Notes under the pieces: generated by a model | The model's input: only the letters and a program-made list of their open reading frames with translations | Database searches by the model: none | Told to the model about the DNA's origin: nothing | Shown: positions 1-7,772 of the stretch, one piece after another | Layout of the letters: every line of letters starts with the position of its first letter | Numbering within the stretch: position 1 is the stretch's first letter | Program-made: the position numbers and the translations under genes | NCBI RefSeq assembly: GCF_039614765.1 | Contig: NZ_CP154879.1 | Location: forward strand, 1,302,001 to 1,366,000 | Direction: 5' to 3' | DNA length: 64,000 bases | From: Castellaniella sp. MT123 | Lineage (GTDB): Bacteria; Pseudomonadota; Gammaproteobacteria; Burkholderiales; Burkholderiaceae_B

Positions 1-348
1 GAAGCCCTTGCGGTTGGCGAAGTCGGCATCCTTTTCCTGCAAAAAGGCGCTGTCGCGCAATATCAGGGCGGCAACGTCCCGGGTAGCCGCCGTGGCATGG
101 ATCCGGCCACGAAAGCCATCACGCGCCAGGCGCGGCAGGTATCCGCAATGGTCCAGGTGCGCGTGCGTCAGCACCACCGCGTCGACCGACTGCGGCTCGA
201 CGGGCAGACGCTGCCAATTCAGTTCGCGCAGGTTTGCCAGGCCCTGAAACAGGCCGCAGTCGACCATGATGCGAGTATCGCCATGAGTCAGCAGGTGCTT
301 CGAGCCCGTGACAGTGCCTGCGGCACCCAAAAAGGTCAAAGATGGCAT
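1..348 (-). CDS. MBL-fold (beta-CASP type) RNA-processing hydrolase, N-terminal part
   Basis: Read leftwards from the ATG at 348, this frame stays open to the window edge (116 codons), so only the N-terminal part is present. It begins MPSLTFLGAAGTVTGSKHLL and has the metallo-beta-lactamase metal motif HAHLDH at residues 62-67, preceded by IMVDCGLFQG at about 27-36. This start region is typical of the MBL-fold RNA exonuclease/CPSF-like (beta-CASP) family, whose members cleave RNA with two zinc ions; the beta-CASP half lies outside the window. The gene begins 3 bp after the stop of the S4-domain gene, so the two are probably cotranscribed. The substrate is unknown, and the family call rests on the N-terminus alone. 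Confidence 0.85.
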   Translation of the reverse strand, partial: MPSLTFLGAAGTVTGSKHLLTHGDTRIMVDCGLFQGLANLRELNWQRLPVEPQSVDAVVLTHAHLDHCGYLPRLARDGFRGRIHATAATRDVAALILRDSAFLQEKDADFANRKGF

Positions 349-351
349 GGC

Positions 352-735
352 CTACCGCCCCCGAATCTGATCGATCAGCCGCCGGTCGCGCTTGGTCGGC
401 CGGCCGGCAGCCAGATCCAGCGCCGGTTCCGGCGCCAGGCGGCGCTGCTCGGCAGCCCGCGCACGCGCCGCCGTGCTGTCGGCCGTTTCCTGATACAACA
501 GGGCTGCCTGGGGCGCGGGGCCACGCGCGCCGCTAAGCGCCCGTACCTCGACCTCGATGTCGAAACCGGGTTTGCGCACCCGGATCCGGTCACCCACACC
601 GACTTCGCGCGCCGGTTTGGCGACGAGCTGCTCGTTGATCTGAACACGCCCCGCCGCGACTTCATGCGCAGCCAGACTGCGGGTCTTGTAAAAACGCGCG
701 GCCCATAGCCATTTGTCGAGTCGAAGCTTGTCCAT
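352..735 (-). CDS. hslR: S4-domain RNA-binding protein, Hsp15 (HslR) family
   Basis: This 127-residue protein starts MDKLRLDKWLWAARFYKTRS, the typical S4 RNA-binding fold of HslR/Hsp15, with AAHEVAAGRVQIN (about 23-35) completing the alpha-L motif. The C-terminus is rich in Arg and Ala, as in Hsp15 (E. coli protein 133 aa). In E. coli, Hsp15 binds 50S subunits that carry a stalled peptidyl-tRNA, in the ribosome-associated quality-control pathway. A GAGGAAA ribosome-binding site lies about 8 nt upstream of the ATG. The gene follows a small membrane ORF by 12 bp and precedes the MBL-hydrolase gene by 3 bp, so the three probably form one transcript. Confidence 0.93.
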   Translation of the reverse strand: MDKLRLDKWLWAARFYKTRSLAAHEVAAGRVQINEQLVAKPAREVGVGDRIRVRKPGFDIEVEVRALSGARGPAPQAALLYQETADSTAARARAAEQRRLAPEPALDLAAGRPTKRDRRLIDQIRGR

Positions 736-747
736 CCAGTCATTTCC

Positions 748-954
748 TCAGTGATGCTGCCAGAACGTCCCGTGCACATAGGTCGGCGTTTCCGCGTAGG
801 GGGCCGGCGGTTGCCACAGCACGGCCACATACCAGGTCGACCACGCCACAATGATAAGCGACAACACCCAAAGCCACACCGGAATGGGTGATGGGGATTC
901 GGCGCGGCGCGTGCCCGAACTCTTGGCAGCGATGCACAGGGCCAGCCCGATCAT
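748..954 (-). CDS. Small single-span membrane protein, hypothetical
   Basis: This is a 68-codon frame with one clear transmembrane segment at about residues 24-46 (IPVWLWVLSLIIVAWSTWYV) and a short tail ending FWQHH. I do not recognise a family. The ATG at 954 has no convincing ribosome-binding site. The same frame is open further upstream, without a usable start codon, and encodes DTFYAWASPA directly before the Met, which looks like genuine protein sequence. A well-initiated 30-codon ORF upstream (983..1075) ends exactly where this frame takes over, so this may be the C-terminal part of one longer protein split by a frameshift. It lies 12 bp upstream of hslR. Confidence 0.5.
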   Translation of the reverse strand: MIGLALCIAAKSSGTRRAESPSPIPVWLWVLSLIIVAWSTWYVAVLWQPPAPYAETPTYVHGTFWQHH

Positions 955-982
955 CGCCGGGCTGGCCCAGGCGTAAAAAGTG

Positions 983-1075
983 TCATTCGTGTGGATCGGT
1001 CGAAGACGCCCAAGTCAGTTCCGCATCGGCCTGTTCCTGTCCCGCGGGTCGTGAAACGATTGCGACATTGTCCAT
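983..1075 (-). CDS. Short ORF with strong ribosome-binding site, possibly the N-terminus of the following membrane protein
   Basis: A 30-codon ORF (MDNVAIVSRPAGQEQ...DPHE) starts at 1075 behind an excellent Shine-Dalgarno (GAAGGAGGTG, about 5 nt before ATG). Its TGA overlaps the -1/+2 shifted frame that runs on into the 748..954 membrane ORF. Losing one base near the DPHE codons would give an uninterrupted protein of about 108 residues reading DPHTNDTFYAWASPAM. It is therefore a frameshifted gene, a sequencing error, or a leader peptide translationally coupled to the membrane protein. Function unknown. Confidence 0.4.
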   Translation of the reverse strand: MDNVAIVSRPAGQEQADAELTWASSTDPHE

Positions 1076-1165
1076 GTCCCACCTCCTTCACTTCCCCCTG
1101 CGGTCAGCGTACGCTGGAATGGTGTCGTACTCCTGAATCCCAGCACTGCGAACGTAGTCAAGATC

Positions 1166-1723
1166 ATGCCCAGCCTGCCCACTCTCTACACCATTGGCCA
1201 TTCCACCCACAATCTGGCCACCTTCGCCGGACTACTGACCGGGGCGGGCATCGAGCTGCTGGCGGACATCCGCACCGTGCCACGCTCGCGAACCAATCCG
1301 CAGTTCAACCGGGACACGCTGCCAGAGGCATTGGCGGCATTCGGGATCGCCTACGAACACATGGCCGCCCTGGGCGGGCTGCGCGGCAAGTCCAAGACCG
1401 TGGCGCCGGGCGTCAACGGTTTCTGGGAGAACGACAGCTTCCACCATTACGCCGACTATGCGCTATCGGACGATTTCCGCCAGGGGCTGGAAGCGCTGAT
1501 CGCCCAGGCGCGGGCCCGACGCTGCGCTGTCATGTGCTCCGAGGCTGTCTGGTGGCGCTGTCACCGGCGCATCGTCGCCGATCATCTGATCGCGCGCGGC
1601 ATCCCCGTGTTCCACATCATGGGGCCCGGGCACATCGACGCGGCCAGCCTGACGCATGGGGCAGTCATCCGGCCCGACGGCACCGTGGTCTACCCGCCCG
1701 CTGGTTCGCAGGCGCCGGGCTGA
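1166..1723 (+). CDS. DUF488 family protein
   Basis: This 185-residue protein begins MPSLPTLYTIGHSTHNLATF. The YTIGHS opening, the LADIRTVPRSR segment (about 32-42) and the CSEAVWWRCHRR motif (about 124-135) are hallmarks of the DUF488 family. The conserved Cys/Trp/His residues suggest a binding or catalytic pocket, but no reaction is established for the family. It is a stand-alone gene on the plus strand, divergent from the hslR group, with no obvious operon partner. The first ATG gives the family-typical N-terminus. Confidence 0.9.
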   Translation: MPSLPTLYTIGHSTHNLATFAGLLTGAGIELLADIRTVPRSRTNPQFNRDTLPEALAAFGIAYEHMAALGGLRGKSKTVAPGVNGFWENDSFHHYADYALSDDFRQGLEALIAQARARRCAVMCSEAVWWRCHRRIVADHLIARGIPVFHIMGPGHIDAASLTHGAVIRPDGTVVYPPAGSQAPG

Positions 1724-1981
1724 CCTGCCCAGCGCGACACCACGGATCGATGCCATCGACAAAACCACCCCTCTCGCTGTCCCCGAAACGCCAGCCACTG
1801 CGCCAGCTTCCATGGGCCTGGCACCGCTCGCTTTCAGGCCCTGCGTTCAGTCAGCCGTCAACGTCGTAAATGTTGGTATCCATGGAGAACCATTCCACGC
1901 CGCCATGATCTGAGCATCAGGTGGATCACAAACCACTCGTTGGGATGCAAGTGTGCCCCGACATTCTCTGGAGTTCTTGTC

Positions 1982-2203
1982 ATGACGACACGTTCCCGCA
2001 TTGCCTATCTGGCGGCCTGCTCTGTGGCCGCTTTCGGCCTCGCCACGGCCTCGCCTGCCTTCGCCGCCAGCACGGCAGGCACCCCCGCCCAGACCACGGC
2101 CCAGGCGAGCGCGAAACCCGCCCCGGCCCACAAGGCCAAGGTGCACAAGGCGAAGAAAGCGCGCCATCCGGCCGCCAAGAAACACACAGCAGTGAAGAAA
2201 TAA
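1982..2203 (+). CDS. Small exported Lys/Ala/His-rich protein (acid-shock-like)
   Basis: The 73-residue product starting at the ATG at 1982 has a signal peptide (MTTRSRIAYLAACSVAAFGL...ASPAFA, cleavage near residue 25) followed by a low-complexity tail of Ala, Lys, His and Pro (AHKAKVHKAKKARHPAAKKH). This architecture resembles the acid-shock protein Asr and related periplasmic Lys-rich peptides, although such tails arise easily and homology is not secure. An in-frame ATG at 1940 would extend the protein in front of a good signal peptide and is less likely. A strong intrinsic terminator follows about 20 bp downstream, so this is a monocistronic gene. The 1724..1981 gap upstream shows no other feature I can support. 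Confidence 0.7.
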   Translation: MTTRSRIAYLAACSVAAFGLATASPAFAASTAGTPAQTTAQASAKPAPAHKAKVHKAKKARHPAAKKHTAVKK

Positions 2204-2224
2204 GTCCTTGCCGTGGTCATGCCA

Positions 2225-2256
2225 AACGCCGCAGCTTCACGCTGCGGCGTTTTTTT
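2225..2256 (+). terminator. Intrinsic terminator of the small Lys-rich protein gene
   Basis: The stem CGCCGCAG (2227-2234) pairs with CTGCGGCG (2242-2249) around a 7-nt loop, extended by flanking AA/TT pairs, and is followed by a run of seven T. It ends the short gene at 1982..2203. Confidence 0.9.
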
Positions 2257-2310
2257 CATGGTTTTTCGATACACTGAACCTTCTTCGACACGATCCCCCG
2301 CCGCCCCCGC

Positions 2311-3540
2311 ATGCACCTGCGCCGCAATGCCCTGCACAATGAGCTGCACGCCCGTCCGTCGATGTATTTCGACGCACCCGCGCAGGTCTTTCACTTGGCT
2401 TTTCTGGATGAAGACGATGCGGCGCAATCCATCATCCGGACTTTGTGCGACCGGCATGTCGCACTGGCCGACCCCACGCTGCCCCAGGGCGAATTCCCGA
2501 TCGGCGATGCTCGCCTGAAGTGGGAACGGCACACGGAATTCCTGACCCTGACGCTGGTGACCCCCGGCACCCAAGCAAGCCCCTGGTCCGCCCTGCCAGC
2601 TGTGCTGGCCGAGGTCGCCGAGGCGCATAGCAGCCTGCTGATCAATGCCGATCAAATCTGTGTGGAATCCGAGGACTCTTGGCGTGGCGACCTGGCGCAG
2701 TACGGCTTTCACGACCCGCTGGGTTCCAATCTGGACGACGGCAAGGCTACCGTCTGGAGCGACCTGCGACTGAACGGCAACGGTCTGAACCGCATGCTGG
2801 TGCTTAACCGCCAGTTCGACGGACGGCGCCTGGGCCGGATGGTCCGCCGGCTGCTGGAGGTCGAGACCTACAGACTGATGGCATCGCTGACGCTGCCGGT
2901 GGCCCGGTCCCTGAGTGGCGAACTGCGCCAGTATGAAACCGAACTGGTCGCCCTGTCCGATGACAACGCGCATACCGGTGCGGAAGACATCCGGGCGCTG
3001 CTCAAACGCATCACCCGCCTGTCGGCCCGCGTCACGCAGACCCAGGCCCGCACCCGGCTGCGCTTCAGCGCCACCGAGGCCTACGCCCAGCTGGTCTTCG
3101 AACGGATCGCCGAGCTGCACGAAAGCCGCACCGGCGACTGCCAGAAACTGGGCACCTTCATCGAACAGCGTTTCCGACCGACGGTGCGCTACTGCGAATC
3201 CACCGACCAGCGCCTGACTCGCCTGGGTAGTGCAGTGGCGGATCTGGGAAACCTGCTTCAGGCTCGCGTGCAGGTGGACATGGAAGAACAGAACAGCCAG
3301 ATCCTGCAAAGCCTGAGCACCCGCGCCGATACCCAGATCAAGATCCAGAAAGCGGTCGAAGGCCTGTCCATCATCGCCATCAGCTACTATCTGCTCAGCC
3401 TCTTCAAGCTCCTCTATCAGGGGCTCCTGACGGTGGGGTTCGATCTGTCACCGCGCGCCGCCCTGCTCGCCGGCATGCCGCTGGCCGTGATCATCATCGG
3501 CGCCATCGCCTACCAGATCCGCAACGCCCGACGGCACTGA
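2311..3540 (+). CDS. DUF3422 family membrane-anchored protein
   Basis: This 409-residue protein starts MHLRRNALHNELHARPSMYF; the RxxLHNELHARP opening is the signature of DUF3422. A long soluble, partly helical N-terminal domain is followed by two hydrophobic segments at the C-terminus (about 352-373 and 380-402), which anchor it in the inner membrane. The family is common in alpha- and betaproteobacteria and has no known function. The gene lies 19 bp upstream of the AI-2E-type permease gene, on the same strand, so cotranscription is likely. Confidence 0.9.
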   Translation: MHLRRNALHNELHARPSMYFDAPAQVFHLAFLDEDDAAQSIIRTLCDRHVALADPTLPQGEFPIGDARLKWERHTEFLTLTLVTPGTQASPWSALPAVLAEVAEAHSSLLINADQICVESEDSWRGDLAQYGFHDPLGSNLDDGKATVWSDLRLNGNGLNRMLVLNRQFDGRRLGRMVRRLLEVETYRLMASLTLPVARSLSGELRQYETELVALSDDNAHTGAEDIRALLKRITRLSARVTQTQARTRLRFSATEAYAQLVFERIAELHESRTGDCQKLGTFIEQRFRPTVRYCESTDQRLTRLGSAVADLGNLLQARVQVDMEEQNSQILQSLSTRADTQIKIQKAVEGLSIIAISYYLLSLFKLLYQGLLTVGFDLSPRAALLAGMPLAVIIIGAIAYQIRNARRH

Positions 3541-3559
3541 CGCTCCATACGATACCCGC

Positions 3560-4681
3560 ATGAATACGACGACCCTACACTTTCGCAGCTTCCTGCTCCT
3601 GCTGACCGCCGTCTCGTTCGCGTTCCTGAGCATCCTGCTGCCGTTCTACGCCGCGATTTTCTGGGGCAGCGTGCTGGCCCTGATCTTCAGCCCCCTGCAT
3701 CGGCGTCTGCTGCGTCTTCTGGGGGGACAGCGGCCCGGACTGGCCGCATTCCTGACCTTACTGTGCATCACCCTGATCGTGATCCTGCCCCTGCTGTTCA
3801 TCGCGGGGGCCCTCGCCAACGAAGTCGCAGGCCTGTACACCCGCATCAACACCGGCCAGCTGAATCTCGGCCAATATTACGAGCAGATCGTCGCCGCCCT
3901 GCCGCCATGGGTGCATGGCTGGCTGAATTCGTTCGGAGTGGGCGATCTGCTGAGCATCCGCGAAAAGCTGTCGACCGGCGCCCTGCAGGGCAGCCAGTTC
4001 CTGGCCAAACAAGCCGTCAGCATCGGCCAGAACACCTTCCAGTTCGTCGTCGGCCTGGGCGTGATGCTGTATCTGCTGTTCTTCCTGCTGCGCGACAGCA
4101 CCGAGATGATCCCCACGCTCAAGCGCCTGATCCCGCTCCAGGACGAGCACCGGCACAAGCTTTTCCAAAAGCTCGCAACCGTGGTCCGGGCGACGGTGAA
4201 GGGCAACATCATGATCGCGGCCACCCAGGGTCTGCTGGGCGGGCTGATGTTCGCCTTCCTGGGAATCCAGGGCGCGCTGTTCTGGGGCGTGCTGATGGCT
4301 TTTCTGTCCCTGCTGCCGGCCATCGGCGCCTCGCTGATCTGGGCGCCGGTCGCGGTGTATTTTCTGGTCACTGGCGCGTGGTGGCAGGGCATTACCCTGA
4401 CCCTGTTCGGGGTTCTGGTGATCGGCTTGATCGACAATCTGCTGCGGCCGATCCTGGTGGGCAAGGACACCAAACTGCCCGACTACGTCGTGCTGATCTC
4501 GACGCTTGGCGGCCTGTCGGTCTTCGGCCTGAATGGCTTCGTGATCGGCCCGCTGTTCGCCGCCCTGTTCATGTCCTGCTGGGATCTGTTCCCCGACGCG
4601 GTCGCCATGATCCAGAATGCCCGCCGCCAGGATGATGCATTGGACAGCGCCACCGAGAAGCCGGACAACGGCAACCCGTAA
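3560..4681 (+). CDS. AI-2E family transporter (YdiK/PerM-like permease)
   Basis: This 373-residue polytopic membrane protein has a hydrophobic pair at the N-terminus (about 10-50), another segment near 65-85, a soluble stretch of about 130 residues, and a C-terminal block of five or so helices. It contains the family-typical LPAIGASLIWAPVAVYF and DNLLRPILVG motifs (about 252-268 and 293-302). Members of this superfamily include TqsA (AI-2 export) and Na+/H+ antiporters, so the substrate here is open. It follows the DUF3422 gene closely. The end of the gene leads into the tRNA-Thr promoter region. Confidence 0.92.
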   Translation: MNTTTLHFRSFLLLLTAVSFAFLSILLPFYAAIFWGSVLALIFSPLHRRLLRLLGGQRPGLAAFLTLLCITLIVILPLLFIAGALANEVAGLYTRINTGQLNLGQYYEQIVAALPPWVHGWLNSFGVGDLLSIREKLSTGALQGSQFLAKQAVSIGQNTFQFVVGLGVMLYLLFFLLRDSTEMIPTLKRLIPLQDEHRHKLFQKLATVVRATVKGNIMIAATQGLLGGLMFAFLGIQGALFWGVLMAFLSLLPAIGASLIWAPVAVYFLVTGAWWQGITLTLFGVLVIGLIDNLLRPILVGKDTKLPDYVVLISTLGGLSVFGLNGFVIGPLFAALFMSCWDLFPDAVAMIQNARRQDDALDSATEKPDNGNP

Positions 4682-4734
4682 GACGAGGCGTGGTTCATCG
4701 CCCCTGTTCCTGTGTAGGTTCCAGAAAATTCATG

Positions 4735-4797
4735 TACAATGCCTGGCTTTGGTGGAGGTCGCCCTTCACCTGAAGTGGCAGGTTATCAGAACCTGCC
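4735..4797 (+). promoter_or_regulatory. tRNA-Thr leader: -10-like TACAAT and a perfect 8-bp inverted repeat
   Basis: TACAAT at 4735-4740 is a good -10 candidate; the -35 is weak. Downstream, GGCAGGTT (4777-4784) and AACCTGCC (4790-4797) form a perfect stem with a 5-nt loop that ends 3 nt before the mature tRNA. It could be a processing hairpin in the precursor or an operator. There is no T tract, so it is not an intrinsic terminator. Confidence 0.4.
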
Positions 4798-4800
4798 ATG

Positions 4801-4876
4801 GCCGGCTTAGCTCAGTTGGTAGAGCAGCTCATTCGTAATGAGAAGGTCGGGGGTTCGACTCCTCTAGCCGGCACCA
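4801..4876 (+). tRNA. tRNA-Thr (anticodon CGT)
   Basis: The 76-nt cloverleaf includes an encoded CCA. The acceptor stem GCCGGCT/AGCCGGC is perfect, the D-stem is GCTC/GAGC, the anticodon loop TTCGTAA places CGT at 34-36, and the T-loop is TTCGACT. It reads ACG threonine codons, which are common in this GC-rich genome. The outermost anticodon-stem pair is G/A mismatched and the T-stem has G-U pairs. The less GC-rich copper operon begins just downstream. Confidence 0.97.
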
Positions 4877-5065
4877 TATCCCCTTAAAAATAAAGAAATA
4901 TTTCGATTGGCACAATCGTTGCCACATCGTTTTTTTATTTATCTGTACCTTATTTCACGTCAATGCGACCGCTCTTGAAACATGGTTTAATTCGGCGACC
5001 TTAGCGAAAAGCCCATGGACAGAATTGGGCTGAAGCAAAAACTGGGGCTTCATCGGCGTGAATTC
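4877..5065. other. AT-rich intergenic region between tRNA-Thr and the copper operon
   Basis: These 189 bp are markedly richer in A+T than the surroundings, with runs such as TTTTTTTATTTATC. A small palindrome CGATTG-GCA-CAATCG lies at 4904-4918. Promoter elements for the downstream operon must lie here, but I find no pair of hexamers good enough to call. Confidence 0.5.
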
Positions 5066-5473
5066 ATGGTGATTTCGGTCTGCGGAAAACGCGTTTCGGC
5101 GTGGCTTGGCATCATCGCCATGCTGCTGCTCGTCTGTGCGCCAACGGTCAGTCACTTCATGCATGCGACGCGCAGCATGACCTTGCCACTTTGCACGGTG
5201 GCACAGTTTGGGCATTCGTCTGCCGCTATCACCGTCTCAGTGAGCAATGCTCACGACACCGATCACGGCGCGGACTCTCATCTCCTTGATGACTGCGGCT
5301 ATTGTCATTTACTACAGCACGACGCCGTCTTGCCGTCCGTGTCTGCGGGGTCGCCACCCGTCTTGTGGCTTTTCATCCTGGCCTTGGTGCTGTTGCCGGC
5401 GCGGTGTTTCACGCCGATCGGCGCCTTTCCTGCGGGCCGACCTAGAGCACCTCCCGTTTTTTCTCATTCGTAA
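5066..5473 (+). CDS. cruR: DUF2946 copper-responsive upstream ORF (CruR-like)
   Basis: This small (135-residue) protein has a hydrophobic segment near the N-terminus (AWLGIIAMLLLVCAPTV), a His/Asp-rich middle, the CxxC motif CGYC at residues 77-80, a second hydrophobic segment and a Pro/Arg-rich tail with RAPP at 127-130 (codons 5444-5455), five residues before the stop. DUF2946 proteins of this layout head copper-regulated operons. In Bordetella pertussis the homologue (named CruR) was shown to act as a regulatory upstream ORF: copper sensed by the nascent CxxC relieves arrest at RAPP and leads to Rho-dependent termination before the downstream TonB receptor gene. Here the next gene is likewise a TonB-dependent receptor, after 86 bp. 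The function is inferred from both motifs plus context. An upstream in-frame ATG at 5015 is an alternative start. Confidence 0.85.
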   Translation: MVISVCGKRVSAWLGIIAMLLLVCAPTVSHFMHATRSMTLPLCTVAQFGHSSAAITVSVSNAHDTDHGADSHLLDDCGYCHLLQHDAVLPSVSAGSPPVLWLFILALVLLPARCFTPIGAFPAGRPRAPPVFSHS

Positions 5474-5559
5474 GCCTATCCGGTTGACATGCTGACGCCT
5501 ACATCGCGGCGACAGCACACGTTCGTACAACACGAATCTGAACGACTTGAGAATTTGAA

Positions 5560-7746
5560 ATGACGAGACTTGCACTTGCCACGCTCGTGGCGCTGATCTT
5601 TCCTGCCCAAATGGCATTCGCTGACAGTGCGGCGAATGCTCCCGCCGAGCTTGCACCGATTGTGGTCAGTGCCAGTCGGGATGCTGCCACCCTGGAGGAG
5701 ATTCCACAGAGCACAACGATCATTACGCGGCAGCAGATCGACGAGAGCCCCGCCCAATCCCTTGACCAATTGCTGCGCAATGTGGCGGGATTCAATCTGA
5801 GCAGCGTCCCAGCAACATCCAAGGATCCCACTGGGCAATCATTGGGCATGCGCGGTCTCGGGAATGTCTCCGTACTCGTGCTGCTCGATGGCATACCGAT
5901 CATGGATCCGTTTTATGGCACCGTGCAGTGGTACAAGGTGCCGCTGGCCAATATCGATCACGTGGAGGTGGTGCGCGGAGGTTCCGTCGTATGGGGCAAT
6001 ATGGCTGTTGGTGGGGTGGTCAATATCATCAGCCGTCAGCTGACAGACAACCAGACTGCCTTCTCAACCCATTACGGCAGCTTTGGGACCAAGGATGTGG
6101 CGTTTAGCCAGAACATCAAGGTCAACGATGGCCTGGGACTGAATCTGTCGGTCAATCGGACCGATGTTCGTGGCTACCCCTTGACGCCTGCCGCATATCG
6201 CTGGCGTTTTCCAGGCCGGGATTCAGTGTGGACACGCGAAACCAATGTCCAGTTGAGCGCCAGGTTCAACCCTGCATCCGATCTGCAGGGATATGTGCGT
6301 CTGGGCTATCACATCAACGATGAGAAAACTGGCTACGAGTATGGCCGCGCCAAGCAGACCACCCCGGATTTTGCGGCCAGCCTCACCAAGACGCTGGACA
6401 AAAAGAGTTCAGTGACCGCATCCGCCTGGGGACAGCGGGTGGCGTTTGACAAGTACAACGGCGCGAGTTGCTATTGGAAACCGACTGGCAAGTGCTTGTC
6501 CATGCCGCCCTCGATGCAGGAACTCCCGACGGCGCAGGCGAATGACCGCGTGGATCAGTACTACTCTCAGTACGGCGATCAGAGCTACAACGAAACCGGT
6601 TTTTCGACGATTTATTCAAGGGAGATCGGCAACATCTGGCAGGACATCCAGCTGGGCGTCGATTACCGCCGTCTCGGTGCTTCCGATAGCGAATGGATCT
6701 ACAACGCACCCACCGTGTTCGGTACACCGACCGGCACATTGGCCTCGACAGTCGAAGGCAATGGAACACAGACGTACAGCGGGGTCTTCGTGCAGACGCG
6801 GATTGCACCGGTGGACTCGCTCTTGATCACGTTGGCCGCCCGGGGGGACCGCTTCTCCAGCGATATTTCCTCCACCCAAGGTGACAACCCGGAATTAACG
6901 GGTGGCACCACAAAGACGCGGCTAGACCCAAGCGTTTCGATGCGCTATTTCGCCAGCGATGACCTGTCGTTGCGCGCATCGATCAATCGGACATTTCGTG
7001 GCCCGGGTCTGAACAATACCTTGCGATCCTATGGCAGCCCCAGTTCGACGCCGTCCATTGCAAATCCATCGCTTGTTCCTCAGGACATGCTGGCACGCGA
7101 AATCGGCCTGGACTATAAACACGGCGATCTGCAGCTGAGCGCCACCTATTTTTACTATTCGATCCACAACGCGATCCTGTCGACCTCCGGCTCTATTGCG
7201 GATGCGCCATCGGAATATCAGCGGGCCTTATGTGCTCATTTCCTGGCGGGTTCTTCGAACACCAATTGCAGTTTCTACAGCAATGCCGGCGATCAAAGAT
7301 CCCAGGGGATGGAATTGATCGGATCCTATCAAGTGTCGCCACAGCTCCGCATCAACGGGTCCTTGACCTACACCGATGCGGTGCTCACCAGCACAACCAC
7401 GAACACCCCCGTCGATGTGCAAATTGCGGGCATCCCAAAGTGGACAGGCAATTTCGGTGTCAGCTGGAGTCTGACCGAAAAGCTCCAGGTGGCTGCTCAA
7501 GGGCGTTACATCGGCCGGATGAACTACTACAGCTCGAGCACTTTGGGCACGTACTCTCAAGGCTCGAATACCGTCTTCGATGTCAATCTGCGTTATCACC
7601 TCACGCCTGCCGTCGATTTGACGCTGGCGGTCAATAACGTGTTCGACCGTACCTACACCGACAGCACATGGACCTATAACCAGCCGTATACACAGACGTT
7701 GGCCCCGCCTCGCATGGCCTATGTCGGCATTCAAGCGTCGTTCTGA
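5560..7746 (+). CDS. TonB-dependent outer-membrane receptor, probably for a copper complex (BfrG-like)
   Basis: This 728-residue protein has a signal peptide ending near AFA (residue 21), a TonB-box-like segment APIVVSASR (about 32-40), a plug domain (IPQSTTIITRQQIDESPAQS onward; LLDGIPIMDPFYG; VEVVRGGSVVWGNMAVGGVV), and a 22-stranded-type barrel that ends in a terminal Phe (GIQASF), as needed for BAM-dependent assembly. Two Cys pairs sit in putative extracellular loops (SCYWKPTGKC and CAHFLAGSSNTNC). The receptor imports ligands across the outer membrane using TonB energy. The CruR-like uORF in front implies that it is made when copper is scarce. The ligand (a copper complex, possibly a chalkophore) is inferred from context only. 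Confidence 0.92.
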   Translation: MTRLALATLVALIFPAQMAFADSAANAPAELAPIVVSASRDAATLEEIPQSTTIITRQQIDESPAQSLDQLLRNVAGFNLSSVPATSKDPTGQSLGMRGLGNVSVLVLLDGIPIMDPFYGTVQWYKVPLANIDHVEVVRGGSVVWGNMAVGGVVNIISRQLTDNQTAFSTHYGSFGTKDVAFSQNIKVNDGLGLNLSVNRTDVRGYPLTPAAYRWRFPGRDSVWTRETNVQLSARFNPASDLQGYVRLGYHINDEKTGYEYGRAKQTTPDFAASLTKTLDKKSSVTASAWGQRVAFDKYNGASCYWKPTGKCLSMPPSMQELPTAQANDRVDQYYSQYGDQSYNETGFSTIYSREIGNIWQDIQLGVDYRRLGASDSEWIYNAPTVFGTPTGTLASTVEGNGTQTYSGVFVQTRIAPVDSLLITLAARGDRFSSDISSTQGDNPELTGGTTKTRLDPSVSMRYFASDDLSLRASINRTFRGPGLNNTLRSYGSPSSTPSIANPSLVPQDMLAREIGLDYKHGDLQLSATYFYYSIHNAILSTSGSIADAPSEYQRALCAHFLAGSSNTNCSFYSNAGDQRSQGMELIGSYQVSPQLRINGSLTYTDAVLTSTTTNTPVDVQIAGIPKWTGNFGVSWSLTEKLQVAAQGRYIGRMNYYSSSTLGTYSQGSNTVFDVNLRYHLTPAVDLTLAVNNVFDRTYTDSTWTYNQPYTQTLAPPRMAYVGIQASF

Positions 7747-7772
7747 GTTCAGACATCCAGATAGAGGACATC

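Noticed and set aside
4904-4918. CGATTG-GCA-CAATCG palindrome as terminator of tRNA-Thr
   Set aside because: The stem is short and AT-rich and the T run begins about 12 nt later, so it does not fit an intrinsic terminator well.
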